Positions 1 through 7,694 of a stretch of 64,000 nucleotides of DNA are shown piece by piece. A program made the translations under genes and the position numbers. Under the pieces are notes generated by a model, which saw only the letters and a list, made by a program, of their open reading frames with translations, made no database searches and was not told the DNA's origin. Each line of letters opens with the position of its first letter. Position 1 is the stretch's first letter. Source of the DNA: Saccharopolyspora sp. NFXS83 (GTDB lineage Bacteria; Actinomycetota; Actinomycetes; Mycobacteriales; Pseudonocardiaceae); contig NZ_JAPFGB010000010.1 of NCBI RefSeq assembly GCF_026241095.1, positions 122,883-186,882 of the forward strand. The letters run 5' to 3'.

Positions 1-2058
1 GGTGAACGGGTCGTAGGTGTAGGACTGCAGCTGGATCCGCTTGGCCGGGCCCAGCTCGGTGCCCGCTTCGGTGACCACGTCCATGTCGACGGTGAACTGC
101 CCGGCGCGGTGCACCTCGGTCTCCAGCCGGAAGTGCCTGCGCCCCTGCGCGGGCACCCGGATGACGCCGAGGTCGCGGGTCTCGATCCCGGCGGTCGCGG
201 GGATGCGCAACCGCACCGACACGGTCACCGGCAGGTCGTTGGTGACGGTCATCGGGATCGGCGCGTTCGACGCCGTGAGCGTGATCTTGCCCGCGAACTC
301 GTCGAGCCGGACGCGGGCGAGCACGCCGTTGAGGGTGTCGGTGGCGACCCGCACCCAGTGCCGCGCGGCGACCGGGTTGTCGCGCCAAGCGCTGGACGCA
401 CCGCGCAGCAGCCCGTTGCGCAGCGGCGTGGTGAGCGCGGCCGGGTCGAGGTCCGCGGCCGGGTCCTTCTGGCTGGAGCGGTAGAGGTCGCCGACCTTGT
501 AGTTCTGCTCCGCGAGCTGGTCGAGGACCGGCCGCGGGATCTCCTCCGCCGCGTTCTCCTGCGGGTAGTCCAGCCGGGACACCGGCAGCGCGGAATCGCT
601 CTGCTCGGCCTGCCCGGTGGTCTCCGGCAGCCCGGCGGGCCGCACGTAGCCGGCGTCGGCCAGGCCGCGCATCCCGTCGAGCAGCGCGCGCAGGTCCTCG
701 CCGCTGAGGTTCCACCGCCGCGGGGGCGCGAGCACCGAGGTCGCGCCGCCCTGCGCTCCGGCGGTGGCGCGGAACGCGAGCGCGCCGAGCGCGTTCTGCA
801 CGGTGGCGGCGCCGTTGCCGTCGGGCGACATCGCCGTGGTCTCCAGCGCGGAACCGTGCCTCGGGTCCAGCGCCTCGGACAGCAGCGGGTCGACGGGCAC
901 CGCCACCGGCCCGTCCTCGTAGAGCCGGGCCGGGGCCAGCGAATCGGTGGACATCGCGGACGGCTCCATCAGCATCGTGTCGATGCCGAAGCCGGCGAGC
1001 TTGCGGGCGGTGGACTCGTCCAGCGCGCCTTCGATGGGCCACAGCACGCTGCGGCGCGGTTCGACGCCCAGCACCTGCTGCACCACGCCCGCGCCGTCCA
1101 GCGAGCCCTTGATCAGGTCGGGGAGGTCGGCGTGGTCCAGCGCGGCCACGTCCGAGTCGGCGTAGGGCAGCGCCAGCACGCAGCGGCCTTCGGTGGCTTC
1201 GCGCAGCTTGTTCAGCCACAGCTGGGCCGAGGCCGAGCCGGTGCCGTCGCGCATCCCGCCGTCGGCCTGGCGCACCTGGTAGCCGCGGCTCATGGCCTGC
1301 ACGGTGGCCAGCAGGTCCGGGTCGATGGCGAAGCACAGGCCGTTGCCCAGCGGTGATCCGGCGCCCGCGTTGTCCACGACGGACTGCACGAGGTCGTAGA
1401 GCCGCCCGCCGGGGGTGAGCGAGCCCGCGAGCGCGTCGTCGGCGAGCACGGCGCGCTGGCCGGGCGTGCCCTCCTGCTGCATCCGCGGGTAGTCGACGAC
1501 CGGCAGCAGCATCGCGACGGGCGCGGGCTGCGCGGGTTTCGCGGGCGGGGCGCCGGGCGGCGCCAGCACCGGCAGCAGGAAGTGCGACTCGCCGATGCGA
1601 GCGCGGCCACCGTCCCCGGGCTGGCCGTTGACGTTGACCAGCAGCGGGAACACGCCGGGCTCGGTGATCTCCAGCGAGTCCGGGCCGTTGACCGGCACCC
1701 GCAGCTCGAACGGGGCCTGCTTCCCCGGCGCGAGGGTGTCGATCATGGGCCGGAAGCTGGTCTCGTTGACCGTGGCGGCGTTGCCGCGCAGCGCGTCCTG
1801 CGCGGCCGGGACGGACTGCGTCGGGTAGCCGCGCTGCACGCGGGCCTCGATGCCGTTGATCGTGTCGCCGGTCGTGTTCGTGATCCGGCCGCTGATCGTC
1901 ACTTCACCCGGCGCACCGGAGATCACCGATGGGGTGACCTTGGTCACTTCGAGCCGGGTCGTGCTCGAATCGCCCTGCGCGCTCGCCGTGCGGGCCGCGG
2001 TGATCGGAATCCCGCTGACCAGCAGGACCGCGACCACAGCGGCTAGCAGACACCTCAC
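1..2058 (-). CDS. DUF6049 family secreted/membrane protein, 3' part missing (window edge)
   Basis: The minus strand is open from a GTG at 2058 to the left edge, so about 686 codons are visible and the C-terminus is outside the window. The N-terminus ([18 protein letters not shown]...) is a signal peptide, followed by an Ig-like region ([20 protein letters not shown]) typical of DUF6049 proteins, the family that lies between the mutT4-like NUDIX gene and mviN/murJ in mycobacteria (Rv3909 position). The GTG overlaps the stop of the NUDIX gene in a GTGA, so the two are translationally coupled. Family members are predicted to be exported with a C-terminal membrane anchor; function is not established. 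MurJ would be expected just outside the left edge (inference). Confidence 0.8.
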   Translation of the reverse strand, partial: MRCLLAAVVAVLLVSGIPITAARTASAQGDSSTTRLEVTKVTPSVISGAPGEVTISGRITNTTGDTINGIEARVQRGYPTQSVPAAQDALRGNAATVNETSFRPMIDTLAPGKQAPFELRVPVNGPDSLEITEPGVFPLLVNVNGQPGDGGRARIGESHFLLPVLAPPGAPPAKPAQPAPVAMLLPVVDYPRMQQEGTPGQRAVLADDALAGSLTPGGRLYDLVQSVVDNAGAGSPLGNGLCFAIDPDLLATVQAMSRGYQVRQADGGMRDGTGSASAQLWLNKLREATEGRCVLALPYADSDVAALDHADLPDLIKGSLDGAGVVQQVLGVEPRRSVLWPIEGALDESTARKLAGFGIDTMLMEPSAMSTDSLAPARLYEDGPVAVPVDPLLSEALDPRHGSALETTAMSPDGNGAATVQNALGALAFRATAGAQGGATSVLAPPRRWNLSGEDLRALLDGMRGLADAGYVRPAGLPETTGQAEQSDSALPVSRLDYPQENAAEEIPRPVLDQLAEQNYKVGDLYRSSQKDPAADLDPAALTTPLRNGLLRGASSAWRDNPVAARHWVRVATDTLNGVLARVRLDEFAGKITLTASNAPIPMTVTNDLPVTVSVRLRIPATAGIETRDLGVIRVPAQGRRHFRLETEVHRAGQFTVDMDVVTEAGTELGPAKRIQLQSYTYDPFT

Positions 2059-2618
2059 CCCGGCTCCGTTCCCGTGTTCCGGGGAGGTTTCCGGCTCCCC
2101 GTCTCCGCCTCGCCCGTGCCCGGCTGCGCATCGCCGAGCAGCGTCAGCGCGTGCCGCACCAGACGCCGCTCGTCGGCGTAGGCCAGCACTTCGTCCAGTT
2201 CACCTAGCGGCACCCAAGCCACCTCGGTGACCTCCACGTCCTCGTCGGAAAGTTCTCCGCCGACCGCGTCCAGCAGGAAATGGTGCACCGTCTTGTGCAC
2301 GCGCCGGTTACCGGCGACGAACCAGTAGTCGATCGTGCCGATCGCCACCGTCACCCGTCCGATGATCCCCGTCTCTTCCGCGACCTCGCGCACCGCGGTC
2401 TGTTCCGGCGTCTCACCAGGCTCGATGTGGCCCTTCGGCAACGACCACAGCAATCGCCCTCTGCGGTCGGACCTACCGATGATCGCAGCGAGCCGTTCGG
2501 CTTCGGCGACCACCAGCCCCCCGGCCGAGGTCTCGTCCACGGTCCGCAGCCGCCGGCGTCGGCGCCGGTTCCGGCGCCCCGGCTGGGCGCCGCCGGAGCG
2601 GCCGGGCGACGGAGGCAT
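2055..2618 (-). CDS. NUDIX hydrolase, MutT4-like
   Basis: A 187-aa protein with a complete NUDIX box at about residues 63-85 ([20 protein letters not shown] then TGI), the Mg-binding helix that hydrolyses nucleoside diphosphates linked to another moiety. The N-terminus is a basic Arg-rich tail ([11 protein letters not shown]) of about 30 residues that could bind nucleic acid. It is divergent from the CCA-adding enzyme, with a 98-bp shared promoter region, and coupled by a GTGA overlap to the DUF6049 gene. This matches the mycobacterial mutT4-Rv3909 arrangement. The substrate cannot be read from sequence; mutT4 itself has been studied as a candidate antimutator. Confidence 0.9.
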   Translation of the reverse strand: MPPSPGRSGGAQPGRRNRRRRRRLRTVDETSAGGLVVAEAERLAAIIGRSDRRGRLLWSLPKGHIEPGETPEQTAVREVAEETGIIGRVTVAIGTIDYWFVAGNRRVHKTVHHFLLDAVGGELSDEDVEVTEVAWVPLGELDEVLAYADERRLVRHALTLLGDAQPGTGEAETGSRKPPRNTGTEPG

Positions 2619-2716
2619 GCGGCCGATGGTAATGCGATCAGCGCGGGTACCGGCGGTCGAACCGCTGCGGACCGAGGCCCGGAGATCCTCGGCTGAGCAG
2701 CCGATATCCTCCTCCC

Positions 2717-4213
2717 GTGGCCCCTTCGACCCGTGACGCCCCCGACGACGCCGACCTGCGCGCCCGCGAACGCGAGGCGCAGCGCAACGCGGTAGTCGAG
2801 CTCGTGAAGGTCGCCCCGGTGGCCGAGGAGCTCGCCGAGCGGTTCGCCGCGGCGGGCCACCGGCTGTACCTGGTCGGCGGCAGCGTCCGGGACGCGCTGC
2901 TGGGCAGGCTCGGCACCGACCTCGACTTCACCACCGCGGCCCGCCCGCAGCAGGTGCGGGAGCTGCTCGACGGGTGGGCGGAGACGATCTGGGACACCGG
3001 GATCGACTTCGGCACCCTCGGCGCCTACAAGCGCGGTACGACCGTGGAGATCACCACGTTCCGCGCCGACAGCTACGACGGCGTGACCCGCAACCCGGAG
3101 GTGGCGTTCGGCGACACCATCGAGGGCGATGTGCTGCGCCGCGACTTCACGGTGAACGCGATGGCCATCGAACTGGGCGAGCGCGAGTTCGTCGACCTGC
3201 ACGGCGGCATGGAGGACGTGGCCCTCGGCCGGTTGGACACGCCCGCGACGCCGCAGGAGTCGTTCGCCGACGATCCGCTGCGGATGCTGCGGGCCGCCCG
3301 GTTCGCGGCCCAGCTCGGGTTCGAACCGGCCGACCGCGTGCTCGCCGCGATGCGGGAGATGGCCGACGAGCTGGCCCGGATCACTCCGGAGCGGGTGCAG
3401 GCCGAGCTCTCGAAGCTGCTGTGCGGCGAGTTCCCCCGCAAGGGCGTGGAGCTGCTGGTGGAGACCGGGCTGGCCGAGCACGTGCTGCCCGAGGTCTCGG
3501 CGATGCGGCTGGAGATCGACGAGCACCACCAGCACAAGGACGTCTACGAGCACTCGCTGGTCGTGCTGGAGCAGGCCATCGACCTGGAGCGGGCGGCGGA
3601 CCCGGACGGCGAACCGGACCTGGTGCTGCGGCTGGCCGCGCTGCTGCACGACATCGGCAAGCCCGGCACGCGGCGGTTCGAGCCGGGCGGCGGGGTGAGC
3701 TTCCACCACCACGAGGTCGTCGGCGCCAAGATGGCCCGCAAGCGGCTGCGGGCGCTGCGCTACTCGAAGGAGATCGTCAGCCAGGTCTGCGACCTGGTGT
3801 ACCTGCACCTGCGGTTCCACGGTTACGGCGAAGGCCAGTGGACCGATTCGGCGGTGCGCCGCTACGTGACCGACGCGGGGCCGCTGCTGCCCCGGCTGCA
3901 CAAGCTGGTGCGGGCCGACTGCACGACCCGGAACAAGCGCAAGGCCAACGCGCTGCAGCGCTCCTACGACGACCTCGAGGAGCGGATCGCGCGGATCGCG
4001 GCGGACGAGGATCTGGCGCGGGTGCGACCGGACCTGGACGGCAACGAGATCATGCGGCTGCTCGGGGTGCCGCCGGGTCCGCAGGTGGGCCGGGCGTGGA
4101 AGCACTTGAAGGACGCCCGGTTGGATCGCGGCCCGATGGAGCGCGAGGAGGCCGTCGCGGAGCTGTACCGCTGGGCTGCCGAACAGGGCATCGAGGTCCC
4201 CGGCGAGGCCTGA
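2717..4213 (+). CDS. cca: CCA tRNA nucleotidyltransferase
   Basis: A 498-aa enzyme that builds or repairs the 3' CCA end of tRNAs from CTP and ATP. The class II nucleotidyltransferase motif is at about residues 50-75 ([20 protein letters not shown], with the catalytic DxD), followed by the [10 protein letters not shown] motif and the tRNA-binding head. A C-terminal HD domain is clear ([22 protein letters not shown]), as in mycobacterial PcnA. GTG start at 2717, which gives an N-terminus of normal length. It stands alone on the plus strand, divergent from the NUDIX gene, as in Mycobacterium (pcnA/mutT4). The HD domain suggests extra phosphohydrolase activity, known for some family members. Confidence 0.96.
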   Translation: MAPSTRDAPDDADLRAREREAQRNAVVELVKVAPVAEELAERFAAAGHRLYLVGGSVRDALLGRLGTDLDFTTAARPQQVRELLDGWAETIWDTGIDFGTLGAYKRGTTVEITTFRADSYDGVTRNPEVAFGDTIEGDVLRRDFTVNAMAIELGEREFVDLHGGMEDVALGRLDTPATPQESFADDPLRMLRAARFAAQLGFEPADRVLAAMREMADELARITPERVQAELSKLLCGEFPRKGVELLVETGLAEHVLPEVSAMRLEIDEHHQHKDVYEHSLVVLEQAIDLERAADPDGEPDLVLRLAALLHDIGKPGTRRFEPGGGVSFHHHEVVGAKMARKRLRALRYSKEIVSQVCDLVYLHLRFHGYGEGQWTDSAVRRYVTDAGPLLPRLHKLVRADCTTRNKRKANALQRSYDDLEERIARIAADEDLARVRPDLDGNEIMRLLGVPPGPQVGRAWKHLKDARLDRGPMEREEAVAELYRWAAEQGIEVPGEA

Positions 4214-4503
4214 TCCGCGGGCCGCGCGGCGACGGCCGCGCGCGGTTGGCACCGAGTGGCGTTCGCGACTCCGCCGGATCGCGGAGCCCGGCCGCGCCCG
4301 GTGGCGCAGCGGTGGTGTCCGAGGATGCGCTGCTGCGTTTTCGCCGCTCAAGAGATTCTATTAATACTCAGATGGACAATTGAGTGCGCACCAATCACTG
4401 ATTTGAGCGGTTGGGCACGAGCGCGCGGCTGCACCGGGCGGAAATCCGCCGCGTTCGCGGCACGGTCACGCCAGGCGGGGCTCCGCTCTGCGATCATGCG
4501 GAG

Positions 4504-5076
4504 GTGGAATCAGACGCGGAGGTGGAGCCGGGGACCCTGCTGGTGGCTGCTCCGCAGCTGCTCGACATGAACTTCCGCCGGACGGTGGTCTACATCATCC
4601 ACCACCGGGGCGAGGGCACTCTCGGCGTCATCCTGAACCGGCCCAGCGAGGTGGCCGTCAGCGACGTGCTGCCGCAGTGGGCGCCGCACGCCAGCGAGCC
4701 GCCGTCGCTGTACGTCGGCGGGCCCGTGGAGCAGCGGACGGCGATCTGCCTGGCCGCGCTGCGCGCCGGGGAGGACGTCAAGCAGATCAGCGGCATGGTC
4801 GGGGTGCGCGGCCCGGTCGGGCTCGTCGACCTCGACGGCGATCCCGACGACCTGGTGCCGAGGGCGCGCGGGCTGCGGTTCTTCGCCGGCTACGCCGGGT
4901 GGGACGCCAAGCAGCTCGCCGGGGAGATCGAACGCGGCGACTGGATCATCGTGCTCGCCCTCCCCGACGACGTGATCGCCGCGCCCGGCGCGGACCTGTG
5001 GGGGCGCGTGCTGCGCCGCCAGAGCACCCCGCTGGCCTTCCTCGCCACCCACCCCGGCGACGTGAAGCTGAACTGA
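4504..5076 (+). CDS. YqgE/AlgH family protein (UPF0301)
   Basis: A UPF0301 protein of about 190 aa with the family motifs PGTLLVAAPQLLDMNFRRTV, GVILNRPS, the YVGGPV segment, and FAGYAGWDAKQLAGEIE. Molecular function is not established; a role in regulation has been proposed in proteobacteria. The reading frame is open back to 4411, but conservation begins after the GTG at 4504, so I use that; a GTG at 4522 is also possible. The 290 bp upstream hold a GC-rich inverted repeat just after cca and a strikingly AT-rich patch (about 4345-4405), probably the promoter. The mycobacterial equivalent (Rv0038) also lies a short way upstream of leuS. Confidence 0.88.
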   Translation: MESDAEVEPGTLLVAAPQLLDMNFRRTVVYIIHHRGEGTLGVILNRPSEVAVSDVLPQWAPHASEPPSLYVGGPVEQRTAICLAALRAGEDVKQISGMVGVRGPVGLVDLDGDPDDLVPRARGLRFFAGYAGWDAKQLAGEIERGDWIIVLALPDDVIAAPGADLWGRVLRRQSTPLAFLATHPGDVKLN

Positions 5077-5109
5077 CGGCCCGGACGACGAGCTCCCGGA
5101 ACAGCAGAA

Positions 5110-5138
5110 ACGCCCGCGACCGGGAGTCGCGGGCGTTC
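5110..5138. terminator. Bidirectional hairpin terminator between yqgE and the SdpI-like gene
   Basis: A perfect 12-bp stem (AACGCCCGCGAC / GTCGCGGGCGTT) with a 5-nt loop lies between two convergent stop codons. There is no real U-tract, as is usual for actinomycete terminators. Confidence 0.8.
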
Positions 5139-5152
5139 GTGTCGGTGGAGGG

Positions 5153-5581
5153 TCAGCCGCAGCAGCCGCCGGGGCAGCCGCCGCAACCGGCGGTCGCCGG
5201 GGCGGGAACGGCCTCAGCCGCCTTGTTGCCCAGGACGCCGCCGACGACCATCAGCGCGAACGCGCCGGCGATGCCGAGCACCGCGACGACGACCGCGCTG
5301 GTCACGGTGTTCAGCAGCGGCTCGGAGACGCCAGCGAGGATCGCCACGGCGCCACCGGCCAGCATCGCGGGCGCGGCGACCCGGTTGCCGAGTTCGAACG
5401 CCTCCTCGCTGCGCAGCGTCGCGGGCGTGCGGACTCCCACGTAGCGGTTCGGCGGCAGCTGGCTTCGCAGTCCGCGCCACCCGATGAACACCAGCGCCGC
5501 TCCGAGCACAACGAGCAGCGCGCACAAGATCACCTGCACAGCCATCACCTGGACAGGGTACGGCCGCTGCTTTTCCGACAT
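5153..5581 (-). CDS. SdpI-like membrane protein with Cys-rich tail
   Basis: A 142-aa membrane protein. Hydrophobic segments lie at about residues 12-32, 70-90 and 95-118. Between the first two sits the SdpI-family signature (GVRTPATLRSEEAFELGNRVA), which marks the Bacillus immunity/signal protein SdpI and its many actinobacterial relatives. The protein ends in a short Gly/Cys tail (CGGCPGGCCG) with four Cys, absent from typical SdpI; it could bind metal or form disulphides (inference). It has fewer membrane passes than Bacillus SdpI, and no SdpC-like toxin gene is adjacent, so a classical immunity role is not supported. Convergent with yqgE. Confidence 0.8.
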   Translation of the reverse strand: MSEKQRPYPVQVMAVQVILCALLVVLGAALVFIGWRGLRSQLPPNRYVGVRTPATLRSEEAFELGNRVAAPAMLAGGAVAILAGVSEPLLNTVTSAVVVAVLGIAGAFALMVVGGVLGNKAAEAVPAPATAGCGGCPGGCCG

Positions 5582-5615
5582 CTGTTCGCTACCTGGCTGA
5601 GGTTCGCTGGATCAC

Positions 5616-6731
5616 ATGAGCTCGAACAGGTTCCCCGTCGCGCTGGCCGCCGCGGTGCTCGCGATGACCGCGGCGCCGGTGGCGTGCGCCGCGCCCGCGA
5701 AGCCCGCTCCCCCGGACGGGGTTCGCCTGCTGGGCGAGCGGACCCTGCCGTGGGCGACAACGTTCCAGGGCACCGCCGTCGGCGGCCTCTCCGGCGTGGA
5801 CCACGACCCGCGCACCGGGCGGTGGGTGTTCCTCAGCGACGACCGCTCGGAGCAGGACCCGGCGCGCTTCTACACCGCCGACGTCGAGGTCCGGCCCGAC
5901 GGCCTCGGGGCGTGGACCCTCACCGGGACCCACCCGTTCCGGCGGCCCGACGGCGCCACCTACCCGCCGATCTCCGCCGGTGACGGCACCACCGTCGACC
6001 CGGAGGAGATCCGCTTCGACCCGTGGTCGCACGACGTGTGGTGGACCAGCGAAGGCGAACGGGATCCGCTGCTGATCGACCCGTCGATCCGCTCGGCCGC
6101 CCCGGACGGCTCGTTCCGGGCCGAGCTGCCGCTTGCGCCCAACCTGGCCCACCGCCCGGACTCGGGACCGCGGCGCAACGAGTCGCTGGAGTCCCTCGCG
6201 TTCGCCGCGGGCGGTTCGCTGGTGGTCGACGCGGTCGAGTCCGCGCTGCTGCAGGACGGCGACCCGCCGACGACCGAGCACGGCGCGCTCAGCCGGATCA
6301 CCGTGCAGGACCGCGGCGGGCGGGTGCTCTCGCAGCACGCCTACCCGGTCGATCCGGTGTTCGCCGAGTCCGACGGCGAGCCCGGCGACAACGGGATCGC
6401 ATCCCTGCTGGCCGCGGGCGACGACCGCTACCTCGTGCTGGAACGGGCCTACGTCGAAGGCGTCGGCAACTCCGTCCGGATCTACGAGGCGGACCTGCGC
6501 GGCTCGGACGACGTCCAGGACGTGCCGTCGCTGCGCGACGCACCGGTGCGCCCGGTGCACAAGCGGCTGCTCGCGGACCTGTCGTCGTTCGGCCTCGGCA
6601 CCGTCGACAACGTCGAAGGCCTCGCGTGGGGCCCGCGGCTGCCCACCGGTGAGCGCACCCTCGCCCTGGTCAGCGACAACAACTTCTCCCCCACCCAGAC
6701 GACCCAGCTCATCGTGCTGGCGCTGCGGTGA
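5616..6731 (+). CDS. Secreted esterase-like/phytase-like beta-propeller protein
   Basis: A 371-aa protein with a signal peptide (residues about 1-25, VALAAAVLAMTAAPVACAAP) and the phytase-like fold family signature: LSGVDHDPRTGRWVFLSDDR near the N-terminus, then DPEEIRFD, RNESLESLAFA, and the closing VDNVEGLAWGPRL with LVSDNNF. These acidic and Asn residues resemble calcium- and phosphate-binding positions of the family. The Cys at the end of the signal sequence could be a lipobox (PVACAA), giving either a lipoprotein or a secreted protein. Substrate unknown. It stops 5 bp before the convergent Abi-like gene, with no room for a terminator between them. Confidence 0.85.
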   Translation: MSSNRFPVALAAAVLAMTAAPVACAAPAKPAPPDGVRLLGERTLPWATTFQGTAVGGLSGVDHDPRTGRWVFLSDDRSEQDPARFYTADVEVRPDGLGAWTLTGTHPFRRPDGATYPPISAGDGTTVDPEEIRFDPWSHDVWWTSEGERDPLLIDPSIRSAAPDGSFRAELPLAPNLAHRPDSGPRRNESLESLAFAAGGSLVVDAVESALLQDGDPPTTEHGALSRITVQDRGGRVLSQHAYPVDPVFAESDGEPGDNGIASLLAAGDDRYLVLERAYVEGVGNSVRIYEADLRGSDDVQDVPSLRDAPVRPVHKRLLADLSSFGLGTVDNVEGLAWGPRLPTGERTLALVSDNNFSPTQTTQLIVLALR

Positions 6732-6735
6732 GCGG

Positions 6736-7389
6736 TCACCGCGGGGAGAGGTCGCGCGGGCGCTCGTCCCAGAGCTCCGGGACGCGGTCGTAGCGCCGGG
6801 CCTGTTCGGGCAGCGTCGGCGACAGGTGGTCGAGCACCCGGTAGATCTCCGCCCGCTGCGCCTGCAGATCCAAGTGGAAGATCGGCTCGTGGTGCATGAT
6901 GCGGTTGCGCAGCTCCAGCAGGCCGGACAGCCGCTCGTGCAGGTCCCGCCGCGGGCCGCGGAACCGCGGGAACGCGCCGTGCAGGGCGGGCACCCAGAGC
7001 GTCCGGTCGTAACCGCGCCCCTTGCTCGTCAGCGACACCCAGAAGCCCAGCGACAACTTCGCCACCACGTCGTCGGCGGTGCAACCGGCCTGCTTCTGCC
7101 GCTTCAGCTTGGCGTGCTCCTTCATGACCGCTCGCCTGCCGTAGTCGGTCAGCTGCACGGATTCCCACCACTGCCCGCTGCCGAAGTGCGCCCGCAGCCG
7201 CTCGTGCACCCCGTTGCGCAGGCCGATCTCCAGCCAGTGCAGCGGCGCGTAGAAGGCTGCCGAGACGTCCAGGTTCCACTGGTAGAGCCGGAGGGCGTCG
7301 GCGTGCTCGCCGTTCGCGGCGGTCAGGTACCGCTGGAAGCGAGCCGCGGACAGCGTGCTGTGGATCCAGGCGGGCTGGTCGCCGGACAT
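6736..7389 (-). CDS. Abi family protein (HEPN-like, abortive-infection type)
   Basis: A 217-aa protein related to the Abi_2/AbiD-F family. It begins with a helical region (WIHSTLSAARFQRYLTAANG), has the family segment APLHWLEIGLRNGVHERL at about residues 65-82, and carries a C-terminal RNRIMHHEPI motif, which fits the R-x4-H signature of HEPN ribonucleases (R at about residue 165, H five positions on). ATG at 7389 with a GGGGGA ribosome site. Family members act in phage-triggered cell shutdown in Lactococcus, but many chromosomal actinobacterial copies are solitary, as this one is: no antitoxin or restriction gene is adjacent. Defence is therefore plausible but not shown. Confidence 0.75.
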   Translation of the reverse strand: MSGDQPAWIHSTLSAARFQRYLTAANGEHADALRLYQWNLDVSAAFYAPLHWLEIGLRNGVHERLRAHFGSGQWWESVQLTDYGRRAVMKEHAKLKRQKQAGCTADDVVAKLSLGFWVSLTSKGRGYDRTLWVPALHGAFPRFRGPRRDLHERLSGLLELRNRIMHHEPIFHLDLQAQRAEIYRVLDHLSPTLPEQARRYDRVPELWDERPRDLSPR

Positions 7390-7436
7390 CGGAGTCCCCC
7401 GAATCGTGGAGTGATCGGGATGCGCCGGAGTCGTGC

Positions 7437-7505
7437 TAAGGTGGCCGCGTAAGCCCCAGGTTCGCCTCTGCGATCAGTTCGCATGCCACCTGGGGCGTTT
7501 TGCGT
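7437..7505 (+). ncRNA. Candidate small structured RNA or leuS leader with terminator-like hairpin
   Basis: The 305-bp gap between the Abi-like gene and leuS holds a good -10 element (TGCTAAGGT, TAAGGT at 7437-7442). About 10 nt downstream starts a nested fold: a perfect 9-bp stem GCCCCAGGT (7453-7461) / ACCTGGGGC (7488-7496) enclosing a second stem TGCGA (7469-7473) / TCGCA (7479-7483), followed by GTTTTG. A transcript of about 50 nt ending here would be a small RNA. If polymerase reads through, it is an attenuator in the leader of leuS, 190 bp downstream. An 11-codon ATG reading frame ending TAA at 7452 abuts the hairpin. It matches no RNA family I know. Confidence 0.45.
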
Positions 7506-7694
7506 CTGCATCCCGCTGGTGATGATCAGGTTAGGGAGTTCCGCGCCCGCGCTGTCAATCCGCGTCCGGCCGCGGTGTTCCCGACCGGCCCGGCGGCCCG
7601 GCCTCGGTCAGGGGCGGGCCGCGGAAAACCGGTTGGAGGTGGGCGGCACACTGGGGGTGTGCGATCCGCGCGGTGAGCAGGGAAGGAAACGCAG

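Noticed and set aside
7453..7496. A tRNA gene upstream of leuS
   Set aside because: No cloverleaf, no T-loop consensus at the right distance, and the fold is a simple nested hairpin.
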